Source of the DNA: MGNI01 sp964353875
GTDB taxonomy: Bacteria > Chloroflexota > Anaerolineae > Anaerolineales > E44-bin32
Direction: 5' to 3'
Length of the DNA: 18,918 nt
NCBI GenBank assembly: GCA_964353875.1
Contig: CAYGXU010000060.1
Coordinates: forward strand, 1-18,918
Below, piece after piece: positions 8,029 to 15,840 of the stretch. Each line of letters starts with the position of its first letter. The stretch's first letter is position 1. Below the pieces are notes generated by a model that worked only from the letters and a program-made list of their open reading frames with translations, had not been told where the DNA came from and did not search any database. Made by a program: the position numbers and the translations under genes.

Positions 8029-9296
8029 CAGCTTCGGCCAGCGTGACTTCTCAGCGTTCCATCGGTTACCTACTCGGCATGACCATCCCGATGTTCGGCG
8101 CGAATTTCGCCTGGGTATCCTACAATTCCATCTTGTTGCTTCCGTTAGTGCAGAAAGTCATTTCACCTGAACGCTCAAGCATCACCACGGGAATCATTGC
8201 CTTTATTGCCAATCTGGTCGGTATCGTGATCAGCATCCTTTTCGGCATCCTCAGCGACCACAGCGCCAGCCGCCTCGGAAGGCGCACGCCCAGCATCCTG
8301 ATCGGTACACTGGCTGGCTTCCCGGTCATTGCCTGCGGCGCCATCTTTCACCTATCCCTGCCGGTCATTATCAGCAGTTATCTGGGAATGCACATTTTCA
8401 CGAACATAGTAAATGGCGCCTGGTGGCCGCTGTTGGTTGATACTGTGTCGGAGGACCAACGTGGTCTGGCTTCCGGCTTACAGGGATTCTATATGTTGCT
8501 CGCCTCCGCGGTCAGTTTTGTGGTTGTGACCTACTTGAACGAAATCAACCGACCAGATATTGCCCTGCTCCTCATGGCGGGCATCTTTACCCTGACGGGA
8601 TTGGTCTGCACCAGAACAATCCGCCCATACGACAAACCGGCCGCGTCTCCTCGGATCCTGAGCCTGCGCGATGCGGTAACAGGCATGTTCCACGTCCGAA
8701 CGCGGGTGGCTGTTTTCTTCTGGTTAGTCTTCAGCGCTTTCCTAGTCAACATGGGGTTGAACAGCCTGCAATATTTTGCAAGGGATTTTCTCGGCATCTA
8801 TTATGGCCTATCCAACCCTGACGCGGGTTTACGTTTGGTGGGGCTGATCAATCTGGTTGTCATTATGCTGGCGGCGGTAGGGACTGGCCTGCTTTCGGAC
8901 AAAATAGGCCGGCGGAAGTTGATCGTGGCAGGCGCGGTTGTTTCTGCCATAATGACTTTTATGATGGCATTGACCCGCGACTTCACGATATTTTTGATTC
9001 TGACAATCATCCGGGCGGTTGCAACCGGCCCTATCATGGCTGTAATTCCAGCCCTGGCTAGCGGTCTTGCTCCGCAGGAGGAAGCCGGGCAGTACATGGC
9101 TTATAACAACATGACCACCGCCTTGCCAAGCGCTTTTGCTCCCTTGCTGTTTGGCGCAATCCTGAATCTGGGAGGCGCGCCCACACCCGCCAGTTTTGTA
9201 ACGCTTCTTCTTGTCGCGGCTGGTTTTTACCTGCTTGGCGGTATTGTCTTCGGATTGAAAGTTTCCCAAAAGGCTCTGGGTGAGAGCATCCTGTAA
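8025..9296 (+). CDS. MFS transporter, sugar:cation symporter type
   Basis: A 423-residue polytopic membrane protein with about 12 hydrophobic helices. The loop 2-3 signature GILSDHSASRLGRRTP is at 74-89 and is repeated in the second half as LLSDKIGRRK (289-298), the hallmark of the major facilitator superfamily. The SD-x-x-x-x-R-x-GRR-x-P form is like that of sucrose/glycoside:cation symporters. The start overlaps the AOR stop as ATGA, with GAGGAAC just upstream, so translation is coupled. It probably imports the substrate of the operon's enzymes, although export of a product cannot be excluded. Confidence 0.88.
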   Translation: MTASASVTSQRSIGYLLGMTIPMFGANFAWVSYNSILLLPLVQKVISPERSSITTGIIAFIANLVGIVISILFGILSDHSASRLGRRTPSILIGTLAGFPVIACGAIFHLSLPVIISSYLGMHIFTNIVNGAWWPLLVDTVSEDQRGLASGLQGFYMLLASAVSFVVVTYLNEINRPDIALLLMAGIFTLTGLVCTRTIRPYDKPAASPRILSLRDAVTGMFHVRTRVAVFFWLVFSAFLVNMGLNSLQYFARDFLGIYYGLSNPDAGLRLVGLINLVVIMLAAVGTGLLSDKIGRRKLIVAGAVVSAIMTFMMALTRDFTIFLILTIIRAVATGPIMAVIPALASGLAPQEEAGQYMAYNNMTTALPSAFAPLLFGAILNLGGAPTPASFVTLLLVAAGFYLLGGIVFGLKVSQKALGESIL

Positions 9297-9348
9297 AAGC
9301 CCGTCATCGCCCGGACTGTATCAGACTCAACCATTCAAAGGAGGAACC

Positions 9349-10728
9349 ATGTCATTCTCTCTGACCCAACTGATCGAGGCGCGGCAGGACGATCAATATG
9401 AACTGCACATGAAGTACATTAGTCCGCACATGGCGCGCGTCCAGCAGATTATCGGCTTCGATAAACTGTACACGCGCGGCGAAGGAGCCTATTTGTGGGA
9501 TGTGGAGGGCAACCGCTATCTCGACCTGCTGGCCGGGTACAGCGTCTTCAACCTGGGACGCGGCCACCCGGTCATTAGGCAAGCGATGCAGGAAGCACTC
9601 ATGCTCGACCGGCCCAATCTGGTCAAGATGGACTGTCCGCTTCTGGTCGGACTGTTGGCGGAGGAACTGGTCAAGCGCATGCCCCCGGGGCTGGAGGCGA
9701 TCTTCTTCGCCAGCTCCGGCGCGGATGCGGTGGACACCGCCATTAAGTTTGCCCGCTACGCCACCAAACGGCCGCGCGTCGTCTACCTCGATCACGCTTT
9801 CCACGGGCTAACGCTTGGGACGCTTTCGATCAATGGCGGGGAGGCGTTCAAAAAAGGCTTCGAGCCGCTCATCTCCGGCGCGACCATGGTGGCGATGAAC
9901 GATTTGGACGCGCTGGAAAAGGAACTGCGCAAGGGCGAAGTGGCCGCCTTCATAGTCGAGCCGATCCAGGGCAAGGGTGTCTACATTCCAAATGATGACT
10001 ACCTGCCCGAGGCGCAACGCCTGTGTCGCAAGTATGGCGCGCAATTTATCTGCGACGAGGTTCAGGTTGGGCTGGGGCGAGCCGGGAAATTCCTGTGTTG
10101 CGAGCATTGGAATTTGGAGCCAGACATGGTCACCATCGCCAAGTCACTCGGCGGCGGTTACATGCCAACCAGCGCGGTCATCATGCGGCGTGAGATCAAC
10201 AACAAAGTCTTCGGCAGCCTGAAGCGCGCCCAGGTGCACTCCACCACCTTCGGCCAGAATGACATGTCCATGGCCGCCGGGCTAGCCACCCTGCACGTGA
10301 TGGATGAGGAAAAGATCGTCGAACGCTCCGCCACGGTTGGGGCGAAACTACTCGCAAAACTATCTGCCCTTAAAGAGAAGCACGAGATGATCGCCGACGT
10401 GCGCGGCAAGGGTCTTATCATCGGCATCGAGTTCCGTCCGCCAGGCAACCTCGCTCTCAGAGCCGCCTGGACAGCCATCGAAGCCGCCGAGAAAGGTCTC
10501 TTCACGCAACTGGTGGTGATGTCCCTGATGCGCGATCATCACATCCTGACCCAGGTTGGCGGCCCGGGCGTCAACATCGTCAAACTGCTACCGCCGCTCA
10601 TCATCGGCGACGAGGAAGTGGAGATGATCGTCAAGGCCTTCGACACGATCATGGACGAGACGCACAATCTGAAAGGCCGCGTCTGGGCGACGAGCGCGGA
10701 ACTCATCAAGCAGGCCATGTCGGCATGA
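9349..10728 (+). CDS. class III (PLP-dependent) aminotransferase
   Basis: A 459-residue cytoplasmic fold-type I enzyme that moves an amino group between an amino donor, often an omega-amine, and a keto or aldehyde acceptor. The ATG at 9349 follows AAAGGAGGAACC and was chosen over an in-frame GTG 69 bases upstream that overlaps the transporter. Visible family features are YLWDVEGNRYLDLLAGYSVF near the N-terminus, FFASSGADAVDTAIKFAR for the phosphate-binding region, HAFHGLTLG, D236 in CDEVQVGLGR (pyridine nitrogen contact) and the Schiff-base lysine K265 in IAKSLGGGYMP. Length and motifs are normal. Substrate class is not resolvable: ornithine, putrescine or other omega-amine, or amino-sugar. 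It could feed aldehydes to the neighbouring AOR. Confidence 0.92.
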   Translation: MSFSLTQLIEARQDDQYELHMKYISPHMARVQQIIGFDKLYTRGEGAYLWDVEGNRYLDLLAGYSVFNLGRGHPVIRQAMQEALMLDRPNLVKMDCPLLVGLLAEELVKRMPPGLEAIFFASSGADAVDTAIKFARYATKRPRVVYLDHAFHGLTLGTLSINGGEAFKKGFEPLISGATMVAMNDLDALEKELRKGEVAAFIVEPIQGKGVYIPNDDYLPEAQRLCRKYGAQFICDEVQVGLGRAGKFLCCEHWNLEPDMVTIAKSLGGGYMPTSAVIMRREINNKVFGSLKRAQVHSTTFGQNDMSMAAGLATLHVMDEEKIVERSATVGAKLLAKLSALKEKHEMIADVRGKGLIIGIEFRPPGNLALRAAWTAIEAAEKGLFTQLVVMSLMRDHHILTQVGGPGVNIVKLLPPLIIGDEEVEMIVKAFDTIMDETHNLKGRVWATSAELIKQAMSA

Positions 10729-11888
10729 GCAGGCTATTGGATGACGTCCGCTATTTAGCCGGGACGATCGGCTCGCGCGGCACCGGCACCCCCGCCGAGG
10801 CGGCCGCCGCCGAATACGTGGCGAAACGGCTCATGGACCTGGGACTTGTTCCCGAAAAGCACAGCTTTCGTGCTGTCCCAAGCCAGAACGCCTTCCCTAT
10901 CGCGATCAGCTTGCTGACGTTGCTGGCAGTTGTATTGTACCCTTTGGGCGCAACCATCACCCGTTGGCTGGCTGTGATACTCAGCCTCGGCGCGGCCTGG
11001 CTGCTCTGGCAGACCATCCGCAGCGCCCCACTTAACCCGCTGATAGCATTGTTGCCTAAAGTACCCAGCCAGAATGTCGAAGCGCGTCTCCAGCCGAAGG
11101 GCGAACCGCGCCGGAAGGCCGTCCTCTTGGCCCATCTCGACACTAATCGCTGCCGCCTGGTCTGGCAATCCCTTGCGGTGCGCAACATCAAGCCGATGAC
11201 CTGGCTGACGCTCGCCGTCCCGCTCTGCATAAGTGTGCTCTATCTGACAGGAGCGTTGCTCGACAGCCCAGCCCTGCTATGGTGGCTTTCGCTCCCTTTT
11301 GCGGTCTATGAGCTCGGGGCGATTGTCACCTTGCTCTGGGACGATCGTACCCCCTACAGCCCGGGCGCGCATGACAACGCCGCCAGCGTCGCGGTTGCGC
11401 TGGAAGCGGCTGCTCGTCTCTCATCCGCTCCATTGCAAAACATGGAAGTCTGGTTTGTCTTCGAAGGCGCCGAGGAGACCGACCACGCCGGAGCGCTCGA
11501 CTTGTTGCGCCGTCACGGTGCGGATTTGCAGGAGGCGTCGTTCATCGGCATGGAAGGATTGGGCAGTGGCGAGATCGTCTATTTGACACGGCAGGGCATC
11601 TGCACACCTTACCGTCCCACTGCTGAATTGTTAGCTGTGGCCGAAACTGTCGCATTCAAGCACCCCGAACTGGGATTCCACCCGGCTCAAATGCTAATGG
11701 AAGATGATGTCCGCACACTGCGTGAACGCGGTTATCATGCTATTGGAATTGCCGGTCGCGATCCACAGACCGGCGTCCTGCCATACTGGCACAGACCGGA
11801 CGATACACCCGATAAAGTCTCAGATGGGACGATGCAACAGGCCGCGAAAATCGTGGTGGCATTTTTGGAAGAGTTGGATAAAGCCTGA
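10725..11888 (+). CDS. membrane-anchored M28-family zinc metallopeptidase
   Basis: This 387-residue protein has the full dinuclear-zinc site of the M28 aminopeptidase family: H137 and D139 in LLAHLDT, bridging D217 in GAHDNAAS, general base E250 with ligand E251 in FEGAEETDHAG, and H356 in PYWHRPDDT. Unusually, hydrophobic segments at about 56-75 and 80-97, and again at about 159-178 and 183-204, bracket the first metal-ligand pair, so the catalytic domain appears interrupted by two membrane hairpins. The start overlaps the aminotransferase stop as ATGA and has little ribosome binding site of its own, which indicates translational coupling. Its role in a sugar-type operon is unclear; it might hydrolyse an amide or peptide conjugate. 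Confidence 0.87.
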   Translation: MSRLLDDVRYLAGTIGSRGTGTPAEAAAAEYVAKRLMDLGLVPEKHSFRAVPSQNAFPIAISLLTLLAVVLYPLGATITRWLAVILSLGAAWLLWQTIRSAPLNPLIALLPKVPSQNVEARLQPKGEPRRKAVLLAHLDTNRCRLVWQSLAVRNIKPMTWLTLAVPLCISVLYLTGALLDSPALLWWLSLPFAVYELGAIVTLLWDDRTPYSPGAHDNAASVAVALEAAARLSSAPLQNMEVWFVFEGAEETDHAGALDLLRRHGADLQEASFIGMEGLGSGEIVYLTRQGICTPYRPTAELLAVAETVAFKHPELGFHPAQMLMEDDVRTLRERGYHAIGIAGRDPQTGVLPYWHRPDDTPDKVSDGTMQQAAKIVVAFLEELDKA

Positions 11889-11897
11889 GGAGATCAT

Positions 11898-12887
11898 ATG
11901 CAAACTTTTGTAACCGGCGGAACGGGTTTTGTGGGAAGCGCGGTCATCCGCAAGTTGTTGGCGGCAGGCCACGAGGTGCGCGCCTTGGTGCGGCCTGGAA
12001 CGAATACCCGCATGTTGGACGGCCTTCCCGTCGAGCGCGTCAGCGGTGACCTGGGCGATGTCCCCATCCTGCAACAGGCGATGGCCGGGTGCGAATGGGT
12101 CTTCCATGTCGCCGCTTTGTACGCCTACTGGGGCTACACCTGGGATGACTTTCACCAGACCAACGTGGAGGGGACGCGTCGGGTAATGGAGGTCGCTCAA
12201 AGGTTGGGTGTGAAGCGCATCGTTTACACCAGTTCCATCGCTACGCTGGGCATCCCGCGTGATGGAACTCCGGGCGACGAGGAAACCCTGGTCACACTGG
12301 ACGATATGATCGGCTACTACAAACGGTCGAAGTTCCTCGCCGAGAAAGTCGTGCGTGAGTTTACCCGAAATGGCTTACCGGTGGTCATCGTCAATCCGGC
12401 CGCGCCGGTCGGCGTGGGCGACCATAAACCAACCCAGACCGGCAAGATGATTTTGGATTTTCTCAAAGGGAAAATGCCTGCCTATGTGGACACTGGCCTG
12501 ACCATTGTGGATGTGGACGATGTTGCCGAGGGGCATTTGCTTGCGATGGAAAAAGGAAAGATTGGAGAACGCTACATTCTTGGCGGTGAGAATCTTTCTC
12601 TCAAGCAAGTGCTGGATATCCTCTCCGAAGTTTCCGGCAAACCACCGGTGAACACGAAAATCCCTCGCGCGGTCGCGCTGGTCTGGTCTTATGTTGACAC
12701 CGGACTGGCGCGCTTGAATCCGCGCCATATCCCGGCCGCGACTCCGGATGCGGTGCGCGTCTCGAGCAAGCGCGAATATTTCAGTTCTGCCAAAGCCATT
12801 CGTGAATTGAGCTATCGGTATATCCCCGCCCGAGAGGCGTTACGAAAGGCGGTAGAGTGGTATCGTCAGAATGGGTATGTGCCATAA
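11898..12887 (+). CDS. hpnA: HpnA-like NAD-dependent epimerase/dehydratase
   Basis: An extended short-chain dehydrogenase/reductase of 329 residues, the usual size. The nucleotide-binding motif is GGTGFVGS near residue 7. The catalytic pair is Y141-x-x-x-K145 in GYYKRSKFLAEK, with TSSIATLG supplying the upstream serine. Long runs such as LPVVIVNPAAPVGVGD, KMPAYVDTGL and DDVAEGHLLAMEKG match the hopanoid-associated sugar epimerase HpnA as I remember that family. GAGGAGAT precedes the ATG, nine bases after the peptidase gene. No hopanoid cyclase or other hpn gene is in view, so a role outside hopanoid modification, acting on a nucleotide sugar or a related ketone, is possible. The symbol refers to family resemblance only. 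Confidence 0.85.
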   Translation: MQTFVTGGTGFVGSAVIRKLLAAGHEVRALVRPGTNTRMLDGLPVERVSGDLGDVPILQQAMAGCEWVFHVAALYAYWGYTWDDFHQTNVEGTRRVMEVAQRLGVKRIVYTSSIATLGIPRDGTPGDEETLVTLDDMIGYYKRSKFLAEKVVREFTRNGLPVVIVNPAAPVGVGDHKPTQTGKMILDFLKGKMPAYVDTGLTIVDVDDVAEGHLLAMEKGKIGERYILGGENLSLKQVLDILSEVSGKPPVNTKIPRAVALVWSYVDTGLARLNPRHIPAATPDAVRVSSKREYFSSAKAIRELSYRYIPAREALRKAVEWYRQNGYVP

Positions 12888-12914
12888 GGCGATTTTCCAG
12901 ACCTGCCAATGAAA

Positions 12915-12941
12915 ACTGGACAGGCTGATTGCCTGTCCAGT
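12915..12941 (+). terminator. perfect hairpin ending the operon
   Basis: An 11-bp perfect stem, ACTGGACAGGC and GCCTGTCCAGT, closes on the loop TGATT, 27 bases after the epimerase stop. It is well placed to end the seven-gene transcript or protect its 3' end. No U-rich tract follows (GGATAACAAG), so it is not a canonical intrinsic terminator on the plus strand; A-rich bases precede it. Confidence 0.55.
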
Positions 12942-13002
12942 GGATAACAAGGGCTTATTCCATCGCTCACAAGTAAGAGTTCAGTGCAAAAAGGCTTTTT
13001 AC

Positions 13003-13029
13003 CACAGAGATTACAGAGTACACGGAGAA
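13003..13029 (+). repeat. degenerate 9-bp tandem repeat (CACAGAGAT type)
   Basis: Three imperfect nonamers, CACAGAGAT, TACAGAGTA and CACGGAGAA, lie head to tail. Runs of ACCACAGAGA-type units occur as intergenic debris in many bacterial genomes, from my general recollection. The copy here sits in a non-coding, decayed stretch after the operon. Confidence 0.45.
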
Positions 13030-13062
13030 CTAATAAGGAAAGGTTCTGTGCTCAGTAACTCC

Positions 13063-13206
13063 TCAAAAGCCTTTAGACACGTGGAAGTGCAGACTGAAGT
13101 TTGGGTTGTTCTGCTCGATCAAGATTTTCTCGACCGCCTTCATCACGTCTTCGAGATTATTCTGAAGCCTGTTCGCACAGGCCAGATCTTTTAGTAGTAC
13201 TACCAT
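13063..13206 (-). CDS. 47-residue ORF beside the RNase H1 remnant
   Basis: An ATG on the minus strand (13206-13204) opens a peptide beginning MVVLLKDLACANRLQNN and ending FHVSKGF. It has a natural amino acid balance and a probable amphipathic helix (LEDVMKAVEKILIEQ). It overlaps the end of the RNase H1 pseudogene in another frame, so it may be the shifted continuation of that broken gene or of a second gene joined to it. I recognise no family. There is no clear ribosome binding site. Confidence 0.3.
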   Translation of the reverse strand: MVVLLKDLACANRLQNNLEDVMKAVEKILIEQNNPNFSLHFHVSKGF

Positions 13207-13495
13207 CCGTAAAAATCACCTCTTCTTCTGATTTCAATAACTCGACAATTGTTTCTGCCGATGTTGGTGAAGAGTCGGTTTCTGAATCAAGATACTCAAC
13301 CAGATTTGGCGTAAGCTTTAATGAGGTTTCTATTGGGAATTCCTTAAGCCAATTAATGGCTTCATCGCGAGTATACAAACCTTTGTCAACCGCTTTGGGG
13401 AATCCTTCAATTTATTCGGTGGTTTCTCCCACCCCCAACCATTTTGAATAAACTCCAGGCTTGCGCCTATTTACGACAACGTAATATCGCTTCAT
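13157..13495 (-). pseudogene. broken RNase H1 with viroplasmin-like N-terminal domain
   Basis: On the minus strand from the ATG at 13495, the frame begins MKRYYVVVNRRKPGVYSKW. This is the hybrid-binding (viroplasmin-like, caulimovirus type) domain of RNase H1, which binds RNA/DNA duplexes. Codon 28 is TAA (13412-13414), where the family continues in frame into EGFPKAVDKGLYTRDEAINW. After a polar spacer the frame reaches VIFTDGSTT, the opening strand of the RNase H catalytic domain with its first acidic residue, then ends within eleven codons at 13157. Nearly all of the catalytic domain is missing. A premature stop plus a 3' truncation make this a pseudogene. Confidence 0.75.
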
Positions 13496-13825
13496 TTTTT
13501 TGCTTAGAAAACCTATATTTTGAACGGAGTTGCCTAATGAATTGAGGGATTAATATGGTGTGCAGCCGATATATCGATCCTCAGCTGAACTAAGCCGAGC
13601 GCAGCAACGAAGGTCATCATTTGGAATTTAAGCGGCAAGATGAAAGTGTGAGGGATCTCTTGGATCAACCCCATTAACAACGATTGCAGCTAATAAGGGC
13701 AGTTCTTAGCAAGTAGGGTAGAGGGTATAACCATCCTTCGCGAGATAGTAGCTGCCAGCGAATGATGGAATGATTTAGTTTGGAGCATCGCACTGGATGT
13801 TCGTGTCTACGTTGTGCTTCTGTAA
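13496..13825. other. non-coding gap, no recognisable feature
   Basis: About 330 bases of mixed composition lie between the RNase H1 remnant and the sulfatase stop. I see no ORF with a start signal, no strong hairpin and no tRNA-like fold. It reads like decayed sequence. Confidence 0.5.
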
Positions 13826-15268
13826 TCAGACCCAACCGCGCAGATTTGCTTCCATGTCCGCATCGAATGCCTCCAGCATGGCTGATAGTTCTGCTGCCCG
13901 CTCGGGTTGCGATTCGATCAGACTATAGGATTCATTCGGATCCGTATTTAGATCGAAGAGGAACGGACCCTGCTGCAAGGGCCAAAATGCGGCGTTATCG
14001 GTTCTATAACGACGGTGGTACTTCCAATGCTGGTGCCGGACAGCTAGCAACGTGCGGGTGTCATAGTAGAAGAGGGTATCGTGCGGCGACGACGCTTCAC
14101 CCTTTAAGACGGGCAGGATATCTTTACCATCGATGATGCGGTCTTGCGGCAGGGGGACGCCAGCCAACTGCAAGCAGGTCACGAAGAGATCGAAGTTCAT
14201 GCTCATCTCAGGACTTGTCCTCGCGGGCGGGATCACGCCGGGCCACCTGGCGATGAACGGTACGCGGAGGCCACCTTCAAAACACAGCAGCTTTCGGCCG
14301 CGCGCATAACCCGGGTTGCCCTGCCACCACGGGCCGTTATCGCTGGTAAAGATCACTAGCGTCTTGTCAGCCAGTCCCAGTTGGTCGAGAGTATCGAGGA
14401 TCTGGCCCACGCCCCAATCCAACTCTTGGACGGCGTCTCCATACAAACCCGCCTCTGACTTCCCGCGGAAATCCCCGGATGCGTGGATCGGTACGTGGGG
14501 CATGGCATGTGCCAGGTACAAGAAGAACGGATAATCCCTGTTTGACCGGATGAAGTCTTGCGCGGTGAGGGTGAAATCGCGGGTCAAGACATCCTGATCA
14601 GCAGGAACTGGCACCACCACCTGACGATCGCGGTAGATGGCGTAGGGTTGGTCGTCGTTGCTCCACAGTGCGCCATAGAACGAGTCAAAGCCTCTATCGT
14701 TTGGAAGATAGCCAGGCGTACCGCCCAGGTGCCATTTCCCTACCAGACCCGTACGATACCCCCTGCGGCTCAACACCTCGGGTAGAAGCACCTCATCCTG
14801 AGGAATGCCTCGCACATTATAGGAATAGCGCCCCAGAACGTCCATGACTACGTTCATCGCGTCATAGGTTGAGAGCAGAGGGGTGGTGATGAGTGTGCGG
14901 ACCGGATAGCGACCGGTCAGCAACCCAGCCCGAGATGGGCTGCAGACCGAGGCAGTCGCGTAAAAGCTGGTCAGCCGTGTACCCTCGGCAGCCATGCGCT
15001 TAAGGTTGGGGGTGTTCACCGCGGGAGACTCCAGGTCACCATAACCCAGGTCGTCAACAAGGATAATGATGATATTGGACAATGCCTCAGGGTGAGGGCT
15101 GAGCTGGATGCTATCGAGGTATGCCTTGGCCCGGGCAGGTTGGAAATGCCGGCCCATGTGGTTATTAACCTGCCGGTAGACGACGCCTCCCACGGTCAGC
15201 GCCCCACCCACAATGGCAACACTCTTCAGAAAATCACGACGGCTCAATTTTTTGATTTTATGTTCCAC
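13826..15268 (-). CDS. Tat-exported arylsulfatase family protein
   Basis: A 480-residue type I sulfatase that hydrolyses sulfate esters, using formylglycine made post-translationally from cysteine. The N-terminus has a twin-arginine signal, SRRDFLKSVAIVGGALTVGG (residues 9-28), so export is expected. Metal ligands D72-D73 lie in ILVDDLGYGD. The modification motif is CSPSR at 109-113, with C109 converted. GKWHLG (K178, H180), MPHVP (H258) and TSDNGP (D310, N311) complete the active site, and K326 lies in RGRKLLCFEGG. Translation starts at a GTG; the upstream frame is closed by a TAA, so no earlier start exists. It is the only substantial minus-strand gene and seems independent of the upstream operon. 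The natural substrate, perhaps a sulfated polysaccharide, is unknown. No maturase gene is in view. Confidence 0.92.
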   Translation of the reverse strand: MEHKIKKLSRRDFLKSVAIVGGALTVGGVVYRQVNNHMGRHFQPARAKAYLDSIQLSPHPEALSNIIIILVDDLGYGDLESPAVNTPNLKRMAAEGTRLTSFYATASVCSPSRAGLLTGRYPVRTLITTPLLSTYDAMNVVMDVLGRYSYNVRGIPQDEVLLPEVLSRRGYRTGLVGKWHLGGTPGYLPNDRGFDSFYGALWSNDDQPYAIYRDRQVVVPVPADQDVLTRDFTLTAQDFIRSNRDYPFFLYLAHAMPHVPIHASGDFRGKSEAGLYGDAVQELDWGVGQILDTLDQLGLADKTLVIFTSDNGPWWQGNPGYARGRKLLCFEGGLRVPFIARWPGVIPPARTSPEMSMNFDLFVTCLQLAGVPLPQDRIIDGKDILPVLKGEASSPHDTLFYYDTRTLLAVRHQHWKYHRRYRTDNAAFWPLQQGPFLFDLNTDPNESYSLIESQPERAAELSAMLEAFDADMEANLRGWV

Positions 15269-15568
15269 CTTGATTTCTGCATTTTATCAGTCTCGTCATG
15301 GTTGGAAGCCATGGAATCGGGCTTACTGGCTGGTCAGAGATTGCGTTCTCGATGCACAGACATAACATGCACTTTTCCTGTATTATAGCCGGCCGAAACA
15401 TAAAGCAAACCTCGAATGGACTCATTATTTTAACGTGAGTACAAGTTAGACTGGAGGAGCAAATTGCTCGTGCTCCAACGAGGCTGGTAGGGACACGCAC
15501 AACGGACGGCGTTACCGGGCGCGCGGGGGAGTTGGCGGGAAAAGCCAAAGGGCAGAGCCGCTGTTTAC
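15269..15568. other. intergenic region upstream of the sulfatase, with a small dyad
   Basis: About 300 bases without a convincing gene. It contains the probable sulfatase promoter and, further out, a perfect dyad GAGCAA-A-TTGCTC at 15457-15469 within a longer imperfect GGAG...CTCC arrangement, which could be an operator. GC content rises sharply towards the integrase remnant. Confidence 0.4.
15382..15408 (-). promoter_or_regulatory. probable sulfatase promoter
   Basis: Read on the minus strand, a perfect TATAAT (15387-15382) follows TTGCTT (15408-15403) at a 15-bp spacing; TTTGCT one base further gives 16 bp. Transcription would begin near 15375, leaving roughly 105 bases of leader before the GTG at 15268. 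The -35 match is only three of six, so support rests on the -10 box and position. Confidence 0.4.
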
Positions 15569-15807
15569 CTGGCGGGTATCATTGATAAGCCGGTCAGTTG
15601 CCATACCTTCCGGCACTCCCTTGCCACAGATCCTTCGCTTCGCTCAGGACAAGCCTGCATGAAAACAGCTATGACATCCGCACTGTCCAGAAACTGCTTG
15701 GCCACCAGGATGTCAAAACCACCATGATCTACACCCATGTCCTCCAGCGCGGCGGCCTGGCGCTGTACGCCCTGGCGGCCCTGGGATTCGCGGCTTGCGC
15801 CGCCTAG
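15569..15807 (+). pseudogene. C-terminal remnant of an integron-type tyrosine recombinase
   Basis: One frame reads LAGIIDKPVSCHTFRHSLAT, the region before and including the HxxR box of IntI-type integrases. After a 26-bp intruder the homology resumes in another frame with LHENSYDIRTVQKLLGHQD and VKTTMIYTHVLQRGG. That carries the third conserved His and the nucleophilic tyrosine (codon 15730-15732). The family normally reads ATHLLE across the join. The N-terminal domain, the first catalytic arginine and the normal C-terminus are absent; the tail after RGG is unrelated Ala/Leu-rich sequence. It is therefore truncated at both ends and frameshifted. In intact relatives such proteins recombine attI and attC sites. 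Confidence 0.8.
15629..15654 (+). repeat. short repeat inserted in the integrase remnant
   Basis: Comparison with the expected ATHLLE codons shows that one codon is replaced by 26 bases containing TCCTTCGCTTCGCTCAGGAC, a net gain of 23 bases that breaks the frame. I recall this GC-rich unit, flanked by TCCT and AGGA, as a dispersed repeat in Chloroflexota genomes; only one copy is present here. The boundaries are inferred from the protein alignment. Confidence 0.5.
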
Positions 15808-15840
15808 GCCAGCCGGCTGAGCCCGCAGGCATGGTCGAGC

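Noticed and set aside
12940..13194. 84-residue plus-strand ORF after the operon
   Set aside because: It needs a GTG inside the region right after the terminator stem, reads through the degenerate 9-bp repeat, and lies antisense to a better minus-strand frame.
13157..13378. 73-residue minus-strand ORF as an independent antitoxin-like gene
   Set aside because: Its frame extends upstream through a single TAA into a clear RNase H1 N-terminal domain, so it is the downstream part of a pseudogene and not a separate gene.
15457..15469. Dyad GAGCAA-A-TTGCTC as the sulfatase operator
   Set aside because: It lies about 50 bases upstream of the proposed -35 box and about 190 bases from the start codon, with no regulator nearby to connect it; noted only within the intergenic feature.
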